From Hippea maritima DSM 10411 (GTDB taxonomy: Bacteria; Campylobacterota_A; Desulfurellia; Desulfurellales; Hippeaceae): 64,000 nucleotides of DNA. The translations under genes and the position numbers were made by a program. Positions within the stretch are counted from its first letter, which is position 1. Every line of letters starts with the position of its first letter. The notes beneath the pieces were generated by a model. It saw only the letters and a program-made list of their open reading frames with translations, searched no databases and had not been told where the DNA came from. Positions 27,108 through 35,985 of this stretch are shown here, piece by piece. The stretch is from positions 1,308,501 to 1,372,500 of the forward strand of contig NC_015318.1 of assembly GCF_000194135.1 (NCBI RefSeq). Direction: 5' to 3'.

Positions 27108-28126
27108 ATGGATATTGAATGGGAAACCTACTTCTATAGCAAAACAGAAGCAGGTAAATTAATGACAAAAAAGAACGACCCACCTCCAAGAAAATACTTT
27201 AAAATTGTAAACCCAAACGGCCATTATGGCGTTTTTTACACAGAAGGTATAAATGAGGACTCGCTACCTTTCAATCCAGATCCATACGGAGAAGCTGGGG
27301 GTATATATTTTGCAGCAAAGGACATCTTTTCTTTTATAGATAAAGGTGAAGACGTCTATGAAGTAAAACCCTTCGGATGGGTAACAAAAACTAAATGTCG
27401 CCCAAAGATATTCAAAGCTCACAGAGTTCAACTCAGATATTTGGGTAAAATATGGGACACAGCAACACTTCAGTATATAATAGCAGCTGGAGCCGACATA
27501 TCCTCATATCTTAATAAGACCAAAAGTCTTCTTTCAGGACTAAACAAGCAATCAAGCGCAGATTTTTTGAGTAGCTTTCAACGCAAAAAAAGGCAAAAAC
27601 AAAGATAATAGCAAGAAATAAAGAAGGAAAAGTTACAGAAATAACTATAGAGGATGAGGATGATTATATAGGTTCTTTAATTAGGGCTTGTGCAAATGGA
27701 AATTTTGGTCTTGTAAAGATACTCATAAACCATGGGGCAAATATAAATACCCACAAAGGCGCCCCTCTTGTATGGGCATCTATGTATGGACATCTAAGCA
27801 TAGTAAAATACCTTTTAGATCATGGAGCCGACATACATGTTCAATTTGATAGACCTCTAAGAGAAGCCATATACTACAACAGATTTGAGGTTGTAAAAGA
27901 GCTACTTAACAGAGGATGTGGCCTTGATAATGTAGAAGATGTGGTAAAAGAGTGCGTAAAATTCAATTGCGTTGATATGATAAGGCTATTGTTAGAATAT
28001 GGTTTAGCAGAAGCACTGGATAACAAAACAAAGAAAGAGCTAATAGATTATGCAGCCAAGAATAAATCTGCAATGATATACGGCCTTCTGAAAAGAAGGC
28101 TAATACTTCAGAAAAAGATTAGGTAA
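27108..28126 (+). pseudogene. Ankyrin-repeat protein with N-terminal domain like that of giant-virus ankyrin proteins, frameshifted
   Basis: The first frame (27108-27608) encodes YFKIVNPNGHYGVFYTEGIN, a GGIYFAAKDIFSFID segment and YEVKP, an arrangement I recall from the N-terminus of Mimivirus-type ankyrin proteins (YFK.TN...G..Y..GLN ... GGLYFT...I..F...G.Y.REV). It ends QRKKRQKQR and stops. The ankyrin part (ACANGNFGLVKILINHGAN, ASMYGHLSIVKYLLDHGAD, YYNRFEVVKELLNRGC) is in the -1 frame, open from 27575 to 28126. The two join across a run of seven A (27585-27591): one more A would give a single 339-residue protein. The run is not in the register of the classic A AAA AAG slippery signal. Either a homopolymer error, a phase-variable switch, transcriptional slippage or a decaying gene. 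Confidence 0.72.
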
Positions 28127-28127
28127 A

Positions 28128-28622
28128 TCAGGCATTCTTAATTCTTGAGCCAACCATTCTATAGAAAATCAAAATAAACAAACCTATAGTTATAAAACTA
28201 TCGGCAAGGTTAAAAGCTGGGTAATGATATCGATTTATGTGAAAATCAAGAAAATCAATAACATAACCCCTAAAAATCCTATCGTATAGATTGCCTAAAT
28301 CCCCCCCAGCTAAGAACGACAAACCCAAAATAAACAAAAAACTCCTGTCTTTACCAAATAAAACAAGATAAAAAATGACAACAAAAACAACTAAACTAAT
28401 ACCGCCTAAAAACAGAAAGCGCAAGTGCTCTGGCAGATGGGCAAAGATTCCAAATGCAACACCCGTGTTTCTTACATGAACTATATTGAAAAAACCATCT
28501 ATAACACCCACTCCACCATTAAGTGGAATATGTTTAGATATATATAACTTTGTAAAGTAATCAAACATAAAAAAAAGGAGTATCAAAGATACTCCTTTTA
28601 GCCCATGCTTACTTATTTTCAC
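28128..28622 (-). CDS. lspA: Lipoprotein signal peptidase (signal peptidase II)
   Basis: Aspartyl protease of the inner membrane that cleaves prolipoproteins before the lipid-modified cysteine. Four hydrophobic segments and the family motifs are present: FFNIVHVRNTGVAFG, GGDLGNLYDR followed by VIDF (catalytic Asp123), and FNLADS (catalytic Asp141). Length 164 is standard. It starts with a GTG overlapping the rplQ stop (GTGA). Codons 8-20, which encode the first membrane helix (VSLILLFFMF), are at the same time a strong intrinsic terminator, so lspA expression depends on read-through from the ribosomal operon. Confidence 0.95.
   Translation of the reverse strand: MKISKHGLKGVSLILLFFMFDYFTKLYISKHIPLNGGVGVIDGFFNIVHVRNTGVAFGIFAHLPEHLRFLFLGGISLVVFVVIFYLVLFGKDRSFLFILGLSFLAGGDLGNLYDRIFRGYVIDFLDFHINRYHYPAFNLADSFITIGLFILIFYRMVGSRIKNA
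28569..28599 (-). terminator. Intrinsic terminator of the alpha operon, inside lspA
   Basis: On the minus strand a perfect 12-bp stem (28588-28599 with 28573-28584) with a 3-nt loop is followed by a run of eight T (28576-28569, the first four shared with the stem). The stem's outer four pairs are A-T, flanking a GGAGTATC/GATACTCC core. It lies 20 nt after the rplQ stop, where the ribosomal operon would be expected to end, but inside the lspA reading frame. Confidence 0.85.
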
Positions 28623-28987
28623 TTATTTTCTTCCTCTACAAACTCAACAATGGAAACAGGTGCAGCATCACCCTTTCTAAAACCTAACTTAATCCTTCTT
28701 ACATATCCACCGTTTCTTGAAGCAAAGCGTGGAGCAAGATTGTCAAATAATTTTCTAACAGCCTTTTTATTGTTGTTCAACTTGGACAAAGCCCTTCTCC
28801 TTGAGCTTAAATTATCATTTTTGGCCATAGTCACAAGCTTGCTTATAAATCTAACAAGCTCCTTTGCCTTGGCATCTGTAGTTTTTATTCTCTCATTTTC
28901 AATGAGCGAGATAGCAAGGTTCCTTAAAAGATGCTTCCTCCTTTCGCCATCAATACTGAGCGTTTTATAACCCTTTCTATGCCTCAT
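28619..28987 (-). CDS. rplQ: 50S ribosomal protein L17
   Basis: Large-subunit protein near the exit tunnel. MRHRKGYKTLSIDGERRKHLLRNLAISL in shortened form (MRHRKGY...RRHLLRNLA) is the family start; RRKALSKLNN-type basic sequence follows. 122 residues, usual for bacterial L17. Last gene of the alpha operon proper; it overlaps the rpoA end by 11 nt and lspA by 4 nt. Confidence 0.97.
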   Translation of the reverse strand: MRHRKGYKTLSIDGERRKHLLRNLAISLIENERIKTTDAKAKELVRFISKLVTMAKNDNLSSRRRALSKLNNNKKAVRKLFDNLAPRFASRNGGYVRRIKLGFRKGDAAPVSIVEFVEEENK

Positions 28988-29999
28988 TGTCCTCTCCTTC
29001 TTTTTCTTCTATTAGCTGCTGAATCCTCTCAAGCTGCTCCTGACTAAACTTCATACCAAGTTCCAAGCCAAGTTGTTTTAAGGAGTCCTTTATTTCCTTT
29101 AAGGACTGCTTTCCAAAATTTTTAGTATTCAAGAGCTCGGTGTCGGTTTTTTGGGTTAACTCGTATATATATTTAATGTTATGAGCAGCTAAACAATTTG
29201 ATGCCCTTACATTGAGCTCAAGCTCCTCAACCGGCTTGAGGAGATTCTCATTGATTTGTATATCAATCTTGTTTTCCTCAGGTTCCTTCTGCGTTGTCTC
29301 TTTGAAATCTGCAGAAAAGATGGATATATAGTTGCCAAGAATATAACTAGCCTGTTTTAAGGCATCCTGGGGCATAATAGTACCGTCTGTCTCTATCTCT
29401 AAAACCAACTTTTCAAAATCGTAATAATCTTTCATTGTACTTTTTTTTGTATGATAAGCAACCCTAACAATAGGTGAAAATAGGGCGTCAACAGGAATAA
29501 AACCTATTTCTCTGTTGACAGCATCATAATTAGCTTGTTTATACCCTATACCTCTTTGCAGATAAATCTTCGCATCAAGTTTAGCCCCATCCATTAACTC
29601 GGCTATATAGATATCCTTATTAACAATCTCTATATTACCGAGAGCTTCTATATCACCTGAAACTACACTGCCAGGGCCTTCTTTATGTATATAAACCTCA
29701 CCCTCTTTAAAACTATCGTTTAAAGCCTTAAACCTAACCTGCTTTAGGTTAAGGATGATGTTCAACACGTCTTCTTTTACACCCTCAATCGTACTAAATT
29801 CATGTTCTACACCCTCTATCTCTACGCCAACAACAGCTATGCCTACGATTGAGGATAACAAAACCCTTCTTAAAGCATTACCTATGGTTGTAGCATACCC
29901 TTCATTCAAAGGCTCCAAACTGAACCTACCATACGTGGGTGTATTCTTTTCTACATTGACCTCTGTCGGCAATTTTAAGTAATCAAAAACGCCCATCAT
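28977..29999 (-). CDS. rpoA: DNA-directed RNA polymerase subunit alpha
   Basis: Platform subunit for core polymerase assembly. The N-terminal domain (about 1-235) has NEGYATTIGNALRRVLLSSI, and after a linker the C-terminal domain (about 265-330) has LELNVRASNCLAAHNI and NFGKQSLKEIKDSLKQLG, the DNA- and activator-binding HhH region. 340 residues. Two ATG codons stand together at the start (29999 and 29996); GAAGGGAAGC lies before them. Gap of 22 nt from rpsD. Confidence 0.97.
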   Translation of the reverse strand: MMGVFDYLKLPTEVNVEKNTPTYGRFSLEPLNEGYATTIGNALRRVLLSSIVGIAVVGVEIEGVEHEFSTIEGVKEDVLNIILNLKQVRFKALNDSFKEGEVYIHKEGPGSVVSGDIEALGNIEIVNKDIYIAELMDGAKLDAKIYLQRGIGYKQANYDAVNREIGFIPVDALFSPIVRVAYHTKKSTMKDYYDFEKLVLEIETDGTIMPQDALKQASYILGNYISIFSADFKETTQKEPEENKIDIQINENLLKPVEELELNVRASNCLAAHNIKYIYELTQKTDTELLNTKNFGKQSLKEIKDSLKQLGLELGMKFSQEQLERIQQLIEEKEGEDNEA

Positions 30000-30021
30000 C
30001 TTAGCTTCCCTTCGTTATTTT

Positions 30022-30648
30022 TTATTTAGAGTACAACTCAACTATGGCGTTTTCATTGAATGGAGGTTGTACATCATCCCTTGTCGGCATATCAACAAAC
30101 GTTGCGCTAACATTATCCAAGTCAACGTTAATCCAAGATGCAGACATCCTCCTTGAATTCTCCTCAAATCTCCTCTTGAACTCTTCTTTGGCTTTCATCT
30201 TATCGGAAACAGTTATCACATCACCTTTTCTTACAAGATAAGAAGGTATATCTACCTTGTGCCCATTAACCCTTATATGACCGTGTGTAACGAGCCTTCT
30301 TGCTTCCCTTCTCGAAGAGGCCATGCCAGATCTGTAAACAACATTATCAAGTCTTCTTTCAAGTAACACAACAAGATTTGCACCAGTTTCGCCCTTCTGT
30401 CTTTTTGCCTCTTCGAAGTATTTCCTAAACTGCCTCTCCAAAACTCCGTACTCAGCCTTTGCTTTCTGCTTTTCTGCCAAATGCAAGCCATAAGATGACA
30501 TCTTTCTCCTTGCATTTCTGCTTTTGCCGGGCGGATAAGGCCTTCTTTCAAAAGCACATTTATCGGTAAAGCATCTATCGCCCTTTAAAAATAACTTAAC
30601 ACCTAAAGCTCTACATCTCCTACAAGCAGGTCCTGTATATACAGCCAT
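30022..30648 (-). CDS. rpsD: 30S ribosomal protein S4 (zinc form)
   Basis: Primary 16S rRNA-binding protein and assembly initiator. The N-terminus has C9, C12, C26 and C31, the four-cysteine zinc knuckle of the C+ form of S4, followed by the S4 RNA-binding domain ([30 protein letters not shown]). 208 residues, normal. Gap of 14 nt from rpsK. Confidence 0.97.
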   Translation of the reverse strand: MAVYTGPACRRCRALGVKLFLKGDRCFTDKCAFERRPYPPGKSRNARRKMSSYGLHLAEKQKAKAEYGVLERQFRKYFEEAKRQKGETGANLVVLLERRLDNVVYRSGMASSRREARRLVTHGHIRVNGHKVDIPSYLVRKGDVITVSDKMKAKEEFKRRFEENSRRMSASWINVDLDNVSATFVDMPTRDDVQPPFNENAIVELYSK

Positions 30649-30662
30649 ACCCTATACTCTCC

Positions 30663-31049
30663 TTATACCCTTCTTCTTTTTGGTGGTCTACAACCATTAT
30701 GGGGAATAGGTGTAACATCCTTAATAGACTTAACCCTCAAACCAGCAGATTGAAGTGACCTTATGGCGGTCTCTCTACCTGGGCCAGGGCCTTTTACCCT
30801 AACATCTATTTCTTTCATTCCCATTGACATAGCCTTTTTTGCTACATTTTCGGCCGCAAGCTGAGCGGCAAAAGGGGTTCCCTTTCTGGTACCCTTAAAT
30901 CCACTATCACCGGCTGAGGACCAGCAAAGCACGTTGCCGTCTTGGTCTGTTATGGTAATAATTGTGTTATTAAAAGTAGCCTGTATATGGGCTATGCCGC
31001 TTGCGACGTTCCTCTTAACCCTCTTTTTTCTCTTGACTGCCTTAGCCAT
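30663..31049 (-). CDS. rpsK: 30S ribosomal protein S11
   Basis: Platform protein of the small subunit, contacting mRNA near the Shine-Dalgarno helix. Recognised from [38 protein letters not shown] and the C-terminal [15 protein letters not shown]. 128 residues. Gap of 15 nt from rpsM. Confidence 0.97.
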   Translation of the reverse strand: MAKAVKRKKRVKRNVASGIAHIQATFNNTIITITDQDGNVLCWSSAGDSGFKGTRKGTPFAAQLAAENVAKKAMSMGMKEIDVRVKGPGPGRETAIRSLQSAGLRVKSIKDVTPIPHNGCRPPKRRRV

Positions 31050-31064
31050 ATATCCCTATCTCCT

Positions 31065-31424
31065 TTACTTTCTTCCTACCGTTTTTTTCTTGCCTTTTCT
31101 TGTTCTTGCATTGGTTCTGGTCCTCTGACCCCTTACAGGCAATCCCCTCCTGTGGCGCAATCCCCTATAGTTACCCAAATCCATCAATGCCTTAATATTC
31201 ATAGCTACTTCTTTTCTTAACTCACCCTCAACCTTGTAGTCTGCTATAACGCTTCTAATCCTCTGAATTTCCTCTGGCGTCAATTCATGAGTTCTCTTGT
31301 CTGGGTCAATGTTAGCCTTTTTTAAAATTTCCATAGAGCGCGTTCTTCCTATACCATAGATATAGGTAAGCGCTATAAATATCTTCTTATTCCTTGGTAA
31401 TTCAACACCTGCAATACGAGCCAC
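31065..31424 (-). CDS. rpsM: 30S ribosomal protein S13
   Basis: Head protein that contacts the P-site tRNA and the 50S subunit. [30 protein letters not shown] and the C-terminal [20 protein letters not shown] are the family's conserved stretches; the lysine-rich tail reaches the P site. 119 residues. Gap of 11 nt from rpmJ. Confidence 0.97.
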   Translation of the reverse strand: MARIAGVELPRNKKIFIALTYIYGIGRTRSMEILKKANIDPDKRTHELTPEEIQRIRSVIADYKVEGELRKEVAMNIKALMDLGNYRGLRHRRGLPVRGQRTRTNARTRKGKKKTVGRK

Positions 31425-31435
31425 TTATCCCTCCA

Positions 31436-31549
31436 TTAACCTTGTCTTTGTTTATGTTTAGGGTTTTCGCAAACAACCCTTACGATGCCTTTCCTTCTAA
31501 TGATCTTACATTTAGGACAAATCTTTTTCACAGATGGCCTAACCTTCAT
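31436..31549 (-). CDS. rpmJ: 50S ribosomal protein L36 (zinc form)
   Basis: Very small (37 residues) zinc-ribbon protein of the large subunit. Translation of the minus strand gives [15 protein letters not shown], ending HKQRQG, with C11, C14, C27 and H32 as the zinc ligands. AGGTTTC with GGAGG just upstream is its ribosome-binding region. It lies between infA and rpsM, its usual place. Confidence 0.96.
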   Translation of the reverse strand: MKVRPSVKKICPKCKIIRRKGIVRVVCENPKHKQRQG

Positions 31550-31562
31550 CTGAAACCTCCAC

Positions 31563-31781
31563 CTATTTGTATCTATAAACTATTCTTCCCCTTTCAATGC
31601 TATAAGGAGAAAGCTCAACCTTAACCTTATCCCCAGGTAAAATCTTAATAAAATGCATCCTCATTTTACCCGCCACATGCGCCAAAACAACATGACCGTT
31701 TGATAGTTTAACCCTGAACATAGCATTAGGCAGAGCCTCTATCACCTCACCATCGACCGAGATACTCTTCTCTTTAGCCAT
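31563..31781 (-). CDS. infA: Translation initiation factor IF-1
   Basis: Single OB-fold protein that occupies the A site during initiation. The whole 72-residue sequence is family-typical: [48 protein letters not shown] and GRIVYRYK. Gap of 3 nt from map. Confidence 0.97.
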   Translation of the reverse strand: MAKEKSISVDGEVIEALPNAMFRVKLSNGHVVLAHVAGKMRMHFIKILPGDKVKVELSPYSIERGRIVYRYK

Positions 31782-31784
31782 AAA

Positions 31785-32543
31785 TCAGCTCACCTCACTT
31801 AATATTACGGGCCCTTCTTCTGTAATAGCTATGGTGTGCTCAAAGTGCGCTGAAGGCTCGCCGTCAGCAGTAACAACTGTCCATTTATCTTTCAAAACTT
31901 TAACCCTCCATGTTCCTGCATTGACCATAGGCTCTATGGCAATGGTCATGCCTACCCTTAGCATAGGACCCCTGTCAAATTTAGAAGGGATATAATTGGG
32001 AACCTGCGGTTCTTCATGAAGCTTTCTACCAATGCCATGCCCAACATAATCCCTTACAACACTAAACCCAAAACTCTCTACATAATTCTGAACAGCACCG
32101 GAGATGTCATAGAGGTAATTGCCTGCTCTTGCCTGGGCAATGCCTTCGTACAAGGCTTGATAGGTTACCTCCATAAGTTTCTTCTTTTTTTCATCTATAT
32201 TACCAACAGCCACGGTAATTGCTGAATCTCCATACCATCCATCATAGATAAGGCCAAAATCCAAACTGATTATATCCCCTTCTTTTAAAACCTTCTTCTT
32301 AGATGGTATGCCGTGCACAACCTCTTCATTAACAGATGTGCACAGGGATTTAGGAAAACCGCCGTAACCCTTAAAGGCACATTTCGCGTGCCTTTTTTTG
32401 GCCTCCTCCTCGGCTCTCCTATTCAAATACTCGGTGGTTATACCAGGTTTTATCTCATTTTTCAAGATATTAAGTATATCGCCAACCATCTGGTTGACTG
32501 TGTACATTTTCTCAATTTCTTGTTTACTTTTTAGAACAATCAT
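31785..32543 (-). CDS. map: Type I methionine aminopeptidase
   Basis: Removes the initiator methionine from nascent proteins. The five metal ligands are recognisable: DFGLIYDGWYGD (two Asp), GHGIGRKLHEEP (His), IEPMV (Glu) and HFEHTIAI (Glu). The CTSVNEEVVHGIP motif that binds substrate is also present. 252 residues, a standard type Ia enzyme. It overlaps adk by 4 nt. Confidence 0.96.
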   Translation of the reverse strand: MIVLKSKQEIEKMYTVNQMVGDILNILKNEIKPGITTEYLNRRAEEEAKKRHAKCAFKGYGGFPKSLCTSVNEEVVHGIPSKKKVLKEGDIISLDFGLIYDGWYGDSAITVAVGNIDEKKKKLMEVTYQALYEGIAQARAGNYLYDISGAVQNYVESFGFSVVRDYVGHGIGRKLHEEPQVPNYIPSKFDRGPMLRVGMTIAIEPMVNAGTWRVKVLKDKWTVVTADGEPSAHFEHTIAITEEGPVILSEVS

Positions 32544-33181
32544 CCTAAAACTTCTTTTACCCTACTAAATATTTCATCTATCGAACCTACGCCGTTTATT
32601 TTTATAAGCTTTCCGGTTTTTGTGTAATAATCAATAAGCGGCATAGTAGACTTTTTATAGACCTCAAGTCTATTCCTTACAGTATCTTCTTTATCATCAT
32701 CCCTCTGAATAAGTTTACTGCCACACTTATCACACAGATTGTCATTTTTAGGAGGATTGTTCTTTATATGATATACAGCGCCACAGTTTGGACAAACCCT
32801 CCTGCCTGTAAGTCTATCAACTATCTCCTCTTCTGGAACATCGATAAGCAAAACTTTATCCAGCTCAAGTCTATTCTTTTTCAACATACCATCAAAGGCC
32901 TCAGCCTGTGCTACTGTTCTTGGAAAGCCATCAAGGATAAAACCGTTTTTACAATCATCGTCCTTGATTCTGTTTTCCATCATCCCTATTATAACCTCAT
33001 CCGGCACAAGCTCTCCCTTATCCATATAGACCTTGGCCTTTTTCCCAAGCTCAGTCTCTTCCCTTACTTCTTTTCTTAAGATATCACCCGTTGAAATCTG
33101 TGGAATCCCGTATTCTTTACTAATCAGAACACCTTGGGTTCCCTTACCTACTCCGGGTGCTCCAAGTAAAATAAGAATCAT
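32540..33181 (-). CDS. adk: Adenylate kinase (zinc-lid form)
   Basis: Balances AMP, ADP and ATP. P-loop GAPGVGKGTQ at residues 7-16, the NMP-binding segment ISTGDILR, GFILDGFPRT, and a long LID domain with CPNCGAVYH and CDKCGS, four cysteines that bind structural zinc, as in Gram-positive and many thermophilic enzymes. 213 residues. In the spc operon between secY and map, the usual place. Confidence 0.97.
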   Translation of the reverse strand: MILILLGAPGVGKGTQGVLISKEYGIPQISTGDILRKEVREETELGKKAKVYMDKGELVPDEVIIGMMENRIKDDDCKNGFILDGFPRTVAQAEAFDGMLKKNRLELDKVLLIDVPEEEIVDRLTGRRVCPNCGAVYHIKNNPPKNDNLCDKCGSKLIQRDDDKEDTVRNRLEVYKKSTMPLIDYYTKTGKLIKINGVGSIDEIFSRVKEVLG

Positions 33182-33190
33182 CCTCTCCCC

Positions 33191-34489
33191 CTATCTACTC
33201 CTTCTGTTTTTCAAGAACCCTTCATAGTTGCGCATATACAGATGTGCCTGAATCTGCATAATTGTATCCAAAGCAACCTGAACAACAATCAACAAGGCCG
33301 TTCCGCCGAAATAGAAAGGCACATTAAACTTTCTTATTAAAATCCAAGGTAAAACACAAACGAACGACAGATATATAGCACCACCAAATGTTAATCTATC
33401 CAATACCCAATCCAAGTATTGAGCTGTATATTTTCCGGGCCTTATTCCGGGTACAAAACCGTTATTTTTCTTTAAATTGTCTGCAATATCTTTGGGATTA
33501 AACACAATAGCCGTATAGAAGTAAGCAAAGAAAAATATAAGAGAAATATATACAATGCTATAGATTAATCCGCCAGGCATTATGTAGTCAGATACAGATT
33601 TAAGCCACGGGACATTGATTATCTTTGAGATTGTGGCTGGAAATAGAAGAATTGATGAGGCAAATATAGGCGGTATAACGCCAGAAACATTGATTTTTAA
33701 GGGTATATAGCTTGTTTGACCACCATACAATCTTCTTCCAACCATTCTCCTTGGATACTGCACAGGAATCCTTCTCTGAGCAAGCTCAACAAAAACAACA
33801 AAAGCCACCACACCTACAGCAACAGCAAATATAACAAGTAGCGATAAAACACTCATCTCACCTGCACTAACAAGCCTGAACATATTACCCAATGCTGCAG
33901 GCAATCTCGCAACGATACCAGCAAAGATTATCAACGATATACCGTTTCCAATGCCTCTTTCAGTTATTTGCTCACCGACAAACATCAAAAATACACTGCC
34001 AGCCATCATTGTCATTGCAGTAAACAAAATAAAAGGCAATCCATGCCATATTACAACACTTGCTCCACCCGGTCCATGCATAGATTGTAAGCCTACAGCA
34101 ATTCCTATGCCCTGTAAAAATGAAATAGCAACCGTTCCATAGCGTGTGTATTCTGTAATCTTTCTCCTACCTGCTTCACCTTCCTTCTTCATGGCAGCAA
34201 GTTCCGGACTCACTGCTGTTAGAAGTTCCATTATAATAGCGGCAGATATATAGGGCATAATACCCAAAGAAATTATACTAAAGTTTTTAATTGCACCACC
34301 AGAGAATAGGTTAAACAAACCCAATGCTGTGCCTCGAGCCTGTTCAAATATAGCCGCCAACACATGCGGATTTACACCTGGAGTTGGCACATGGGCTGCA
34401 ATCCTAAAAACAACAAACATCAACAGGGTAAAAAACAGCCTTCTGTTGAGCTCAGGCACATTAAAGATATTAGAATAATCTTCCCTCAC
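33191..34489 (-). CDS. secY: Protein translocase subunit SecY
   Basis: Channel subunit of the Sec translocon with ten membrane helices. Conserved parts visible: the plug-region start FNLFSGGAIKNFSIISLGIMP in part, GERGIGNGISLIIFAGI-type sequence (ITERGIGNGIS), RRIPVQYPRRMVG, and the cytoplasmic loop NNGFVPGIRPGK that docks SecA or the ribosome. 432 residues. Overlaps rplO by 4 nt. Confidence 0.97.
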   Translation of the reverse strand: MREDYSNIFNVPELNRRLFFTLLMFVVFRIAAHVPTPGVNPHVLAAIFEQARGTALGLFNLFSGGAIKNFSIISLGIMPYISAAIIMELLTAVSPELAAMKKEGEAGRRKITEYTRYGTVAISFLQGIGIAVGLQSMHGPGGASVVIWHGLPFILFTAMTMMAGSVFLMFVGEQITERGIGNGISLIIFAGIVARLPAALGNMFRLVSAGEMSVLSLLVIFAVAVGVVAFVVFVELAQRRIPVQYPRRMVGRRLYGGQTSYIPLKINVSGVIPPIFASSILLFPATISKIINVPWLKSVSDYIMPGGLIYSIVYISLIFFFAYFYTAIVFNPKDIADNLKKNNGFVPGIRPGKYTAQYLDWVLDRLTFGGAIYLSFVCVLPWILIRKFNVPFYFGGTALLIVVQVALDTIMQIQAHLYMRNYEGFLKNRRSR

Positions 34490-34920
34490 TGTAGTACCTC
34501 TATACTACCACCAGCTTTTTCTATTTTTTCCTTAGCAGAATTAGAGAAAGCATCAGCAATTACGGTAATCTTTTTAGTCAGCTCACCATTACCTAAAACC
34601 TTAACCGGCTTTGTGCCTTTTATTAGGCCCTTTTGAACCATGTAGTTTATGTCAACCACATCACCATCGCTGCATATAGCCTCAAGTTTATTTAAGTTGA
34701 CTACATCATATTCAACCCTGAATGGATTTTTAAAACCCCTCTTAGGAAGCCTTCTGTATATAGGTGTCTGGCCACCCTCAAAATACGCTGCCTTTGCACC
34801 ACCTGAGCGTGCTTTTTCACCTTTACTTCCCTTACCTGCTGTTGTTCCCCAACCGCTTGAATCTCCTCTACCAACCCTTTTTCTATCTTTCACAATGCGT
34901 GGCAATTCATAAAGCTCCAT
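34486..34920 (-). CDS. rplO: 50S ribosomal protein L15
   Basis: Late assembly protein of the large subunit. RVGRGDSSGWGTTAGKGSKG is the conserved glycine-rich N-terminal extension, followed by FEGGQTPIYRRLPKRGF. 144 residues. Gap of 13 nt from rpmD. Confidence 0.97.
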   Translation of the reverse strand: MELYELPRIVKDRKRVGRGDSSGWGTTAGKGSKGEKARSGGAKAAYFEGGQTPIYRRLPKRGFKNPFRVEYDVVNLNKLEAICSDGDVVDINYMVQKGLIKGTKPVKVLGNGELTKKITVIADAFSNSAKEKIEKAGGSIEVLQ

Positions 34921-34933
34921 ATTTTCACCCCTC

Positions 34934-35113
34934 TTAAAGTTCTTCTACCTTAACCATGAAGGATACCTTTCTTATCATACCTCTGATGTAGGGTGTATCC
35001 TTTCTTATTATAGACTTGTTTGGTCTTTTTAAACCCAAAGCTATAGCCGTTTTCCTTATAGACGGTTTCTGCCCTATCAAACTTCTCGTAAGCGTTATTT
35101 TTAGATCACCCAT
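34934..35113 (-). CDS. rpmD: 50S ribosomal protein L30
   Basis: Small alpha/beta 23S-binding protein: KITLTRSLIGQKPSIRKTA and ALGLKRPNKS are its signature. I start at the ATG at 35113 (59 residues, MGDLKI...), preceded by GAGGTG; a GTG at 35125 would add four residues and overlap rpsE, which is less likely. Confidence 0.93.
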   Translation of the reverse strand: MGDLKITLTRSLIGQKPSIRKTAIALGLKRPNKSIIRKDTPYIRGMIRKVSFMVKVEEL

Positions 35114-35121
35114 ATTACACC

Positions 35122-35598
35122 TCACTTGGCCTGTCTGATTCTTTCGATCTCTTCCTTATCTCTCAACAAACTCAAAGCCTTAAGCAATGCCCTTGATAGA
35201 TTGTGAACATTATTCGAGCCAATAGATTTTGTGACTATATTTCTTATGCCACAAACTTCTAAGATTGCCCTTGCCGTATTGCCTGCAATAATTCCCGTAC
35301 CAGGCCTTGCAGGTTTTATTAAAACTCTACCAGCACCTTCTTTTACTTCAAGCTGATGAGGTATAGTGCCATCTTCAGTTATTGGAACCCTAATAAGGTT
35401 TTTCTTTGCCTTCTCTATAGCCTTTTTTATTGCTTCTGGAACCTCATGGGATTTACCCAATCCCAATCCAACTCTACCATTTTTATCACCAACGGCAACC
35501 AAGGCGGCAAACCTAAACCTTCTTCCTCCTTTTACAACCTTGGTAACCCTTTTTATCGTAATAACCTGCTCTTCAAACTCTTTTTCCATCTGAACCAT
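35122..35598 (-). CDS. rpsE: 30S ribosomal protein S5
   Basis: Small-subunit protein important for decoding accuracy and mRNA entry. It has the dsRBD-like N-terminal part ([20 protein letters not shown]) and [17 protein letters not shown], then [15 protein letters not shown]. The start is chosen at the ATG at 35598, which has AGGAG 8 nt upstream; a GTG at 35607 overlaps that site. 158 residues. Confidence 0.94.
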   Translation of the reverse strand: MVQMEKEFEEQVITIKRVTKVVKGGRRFRFAALVAVGDKNGRVGLGLGKSHEVPEAIKKAIEKAKKNLIRVPITEDGTIPHQLEVKEGAGRVLIKPARPGTGIIAGNTARAILEVCGIRNIVTKSIGSNNVHNLSRALLKALSLLRDKEEIERIRQAK

Positions 35599-35609
35599 AC
35601 GCTCCACTC

Positions 35610-35972
35610 CTAAAATTTAAGTCCTGCTGCCCTTGCACTATCCGCAAGAGCCTTTACTTTGCCGTGATAGATGTAGCCATTCCTGTCAAAAACAACTTTC
35701 TCTATACCCTTTTCTAAGGCCTTCTTGGCTATTGCTTCACCAACAACCTTAGCCGATGTTATATTGCTACCCTTAACTTTGTCCCTTAAGTCCAAATCAA
35801 GTGTGGAAGCAGAAACAATTGTTCTCCCACTCTCATCATCGATAATCTGGGCATAGATATGTTTTAGGCTTTTATATACACAGAGCCTTGGTCTTTCAGC
35901 TGTTCCTCTTATTTTGTATTTTATTCTTACTTTTCTTCTCTGTCTTTCCTTTTTTCTATCTACTGTAGACAT
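35610..35972 (-). CDS. rplR: 50S ribosomal protein L18
   Basis: 5S rRNA-binding protein. [38 protein letters not shown] and the C-terminal [17 protein letters not shown] are the family blocks. 120 residues. Gap of 13 nt from rplF. Confidence 0.96.
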   Translation of the reverse strand: MSTVDRKKERQRRKVRIKYKIRGTAERPRLCVYKSLKHIYAQIIDDESGRTIVSASTLDLDLRDKVKGSNITSAKVVGEAIAKKALEKGIEKVVFDRNGYIYHGKVKALADSARAAGLKF

Positions 35973-35985
35973 ATATTAACCCCCA

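Noticed and set aside
27585-27593. Programmed -1 ribosomal frameshift in the ankyrin gene
   Set aside because: The zero-frame codons are CGC AAA AAA AGG, so the heptamer is not in the A AAA AAG register, and no downstream stem was seen. Homopolymer length change or transcriptional slippage is more likely.
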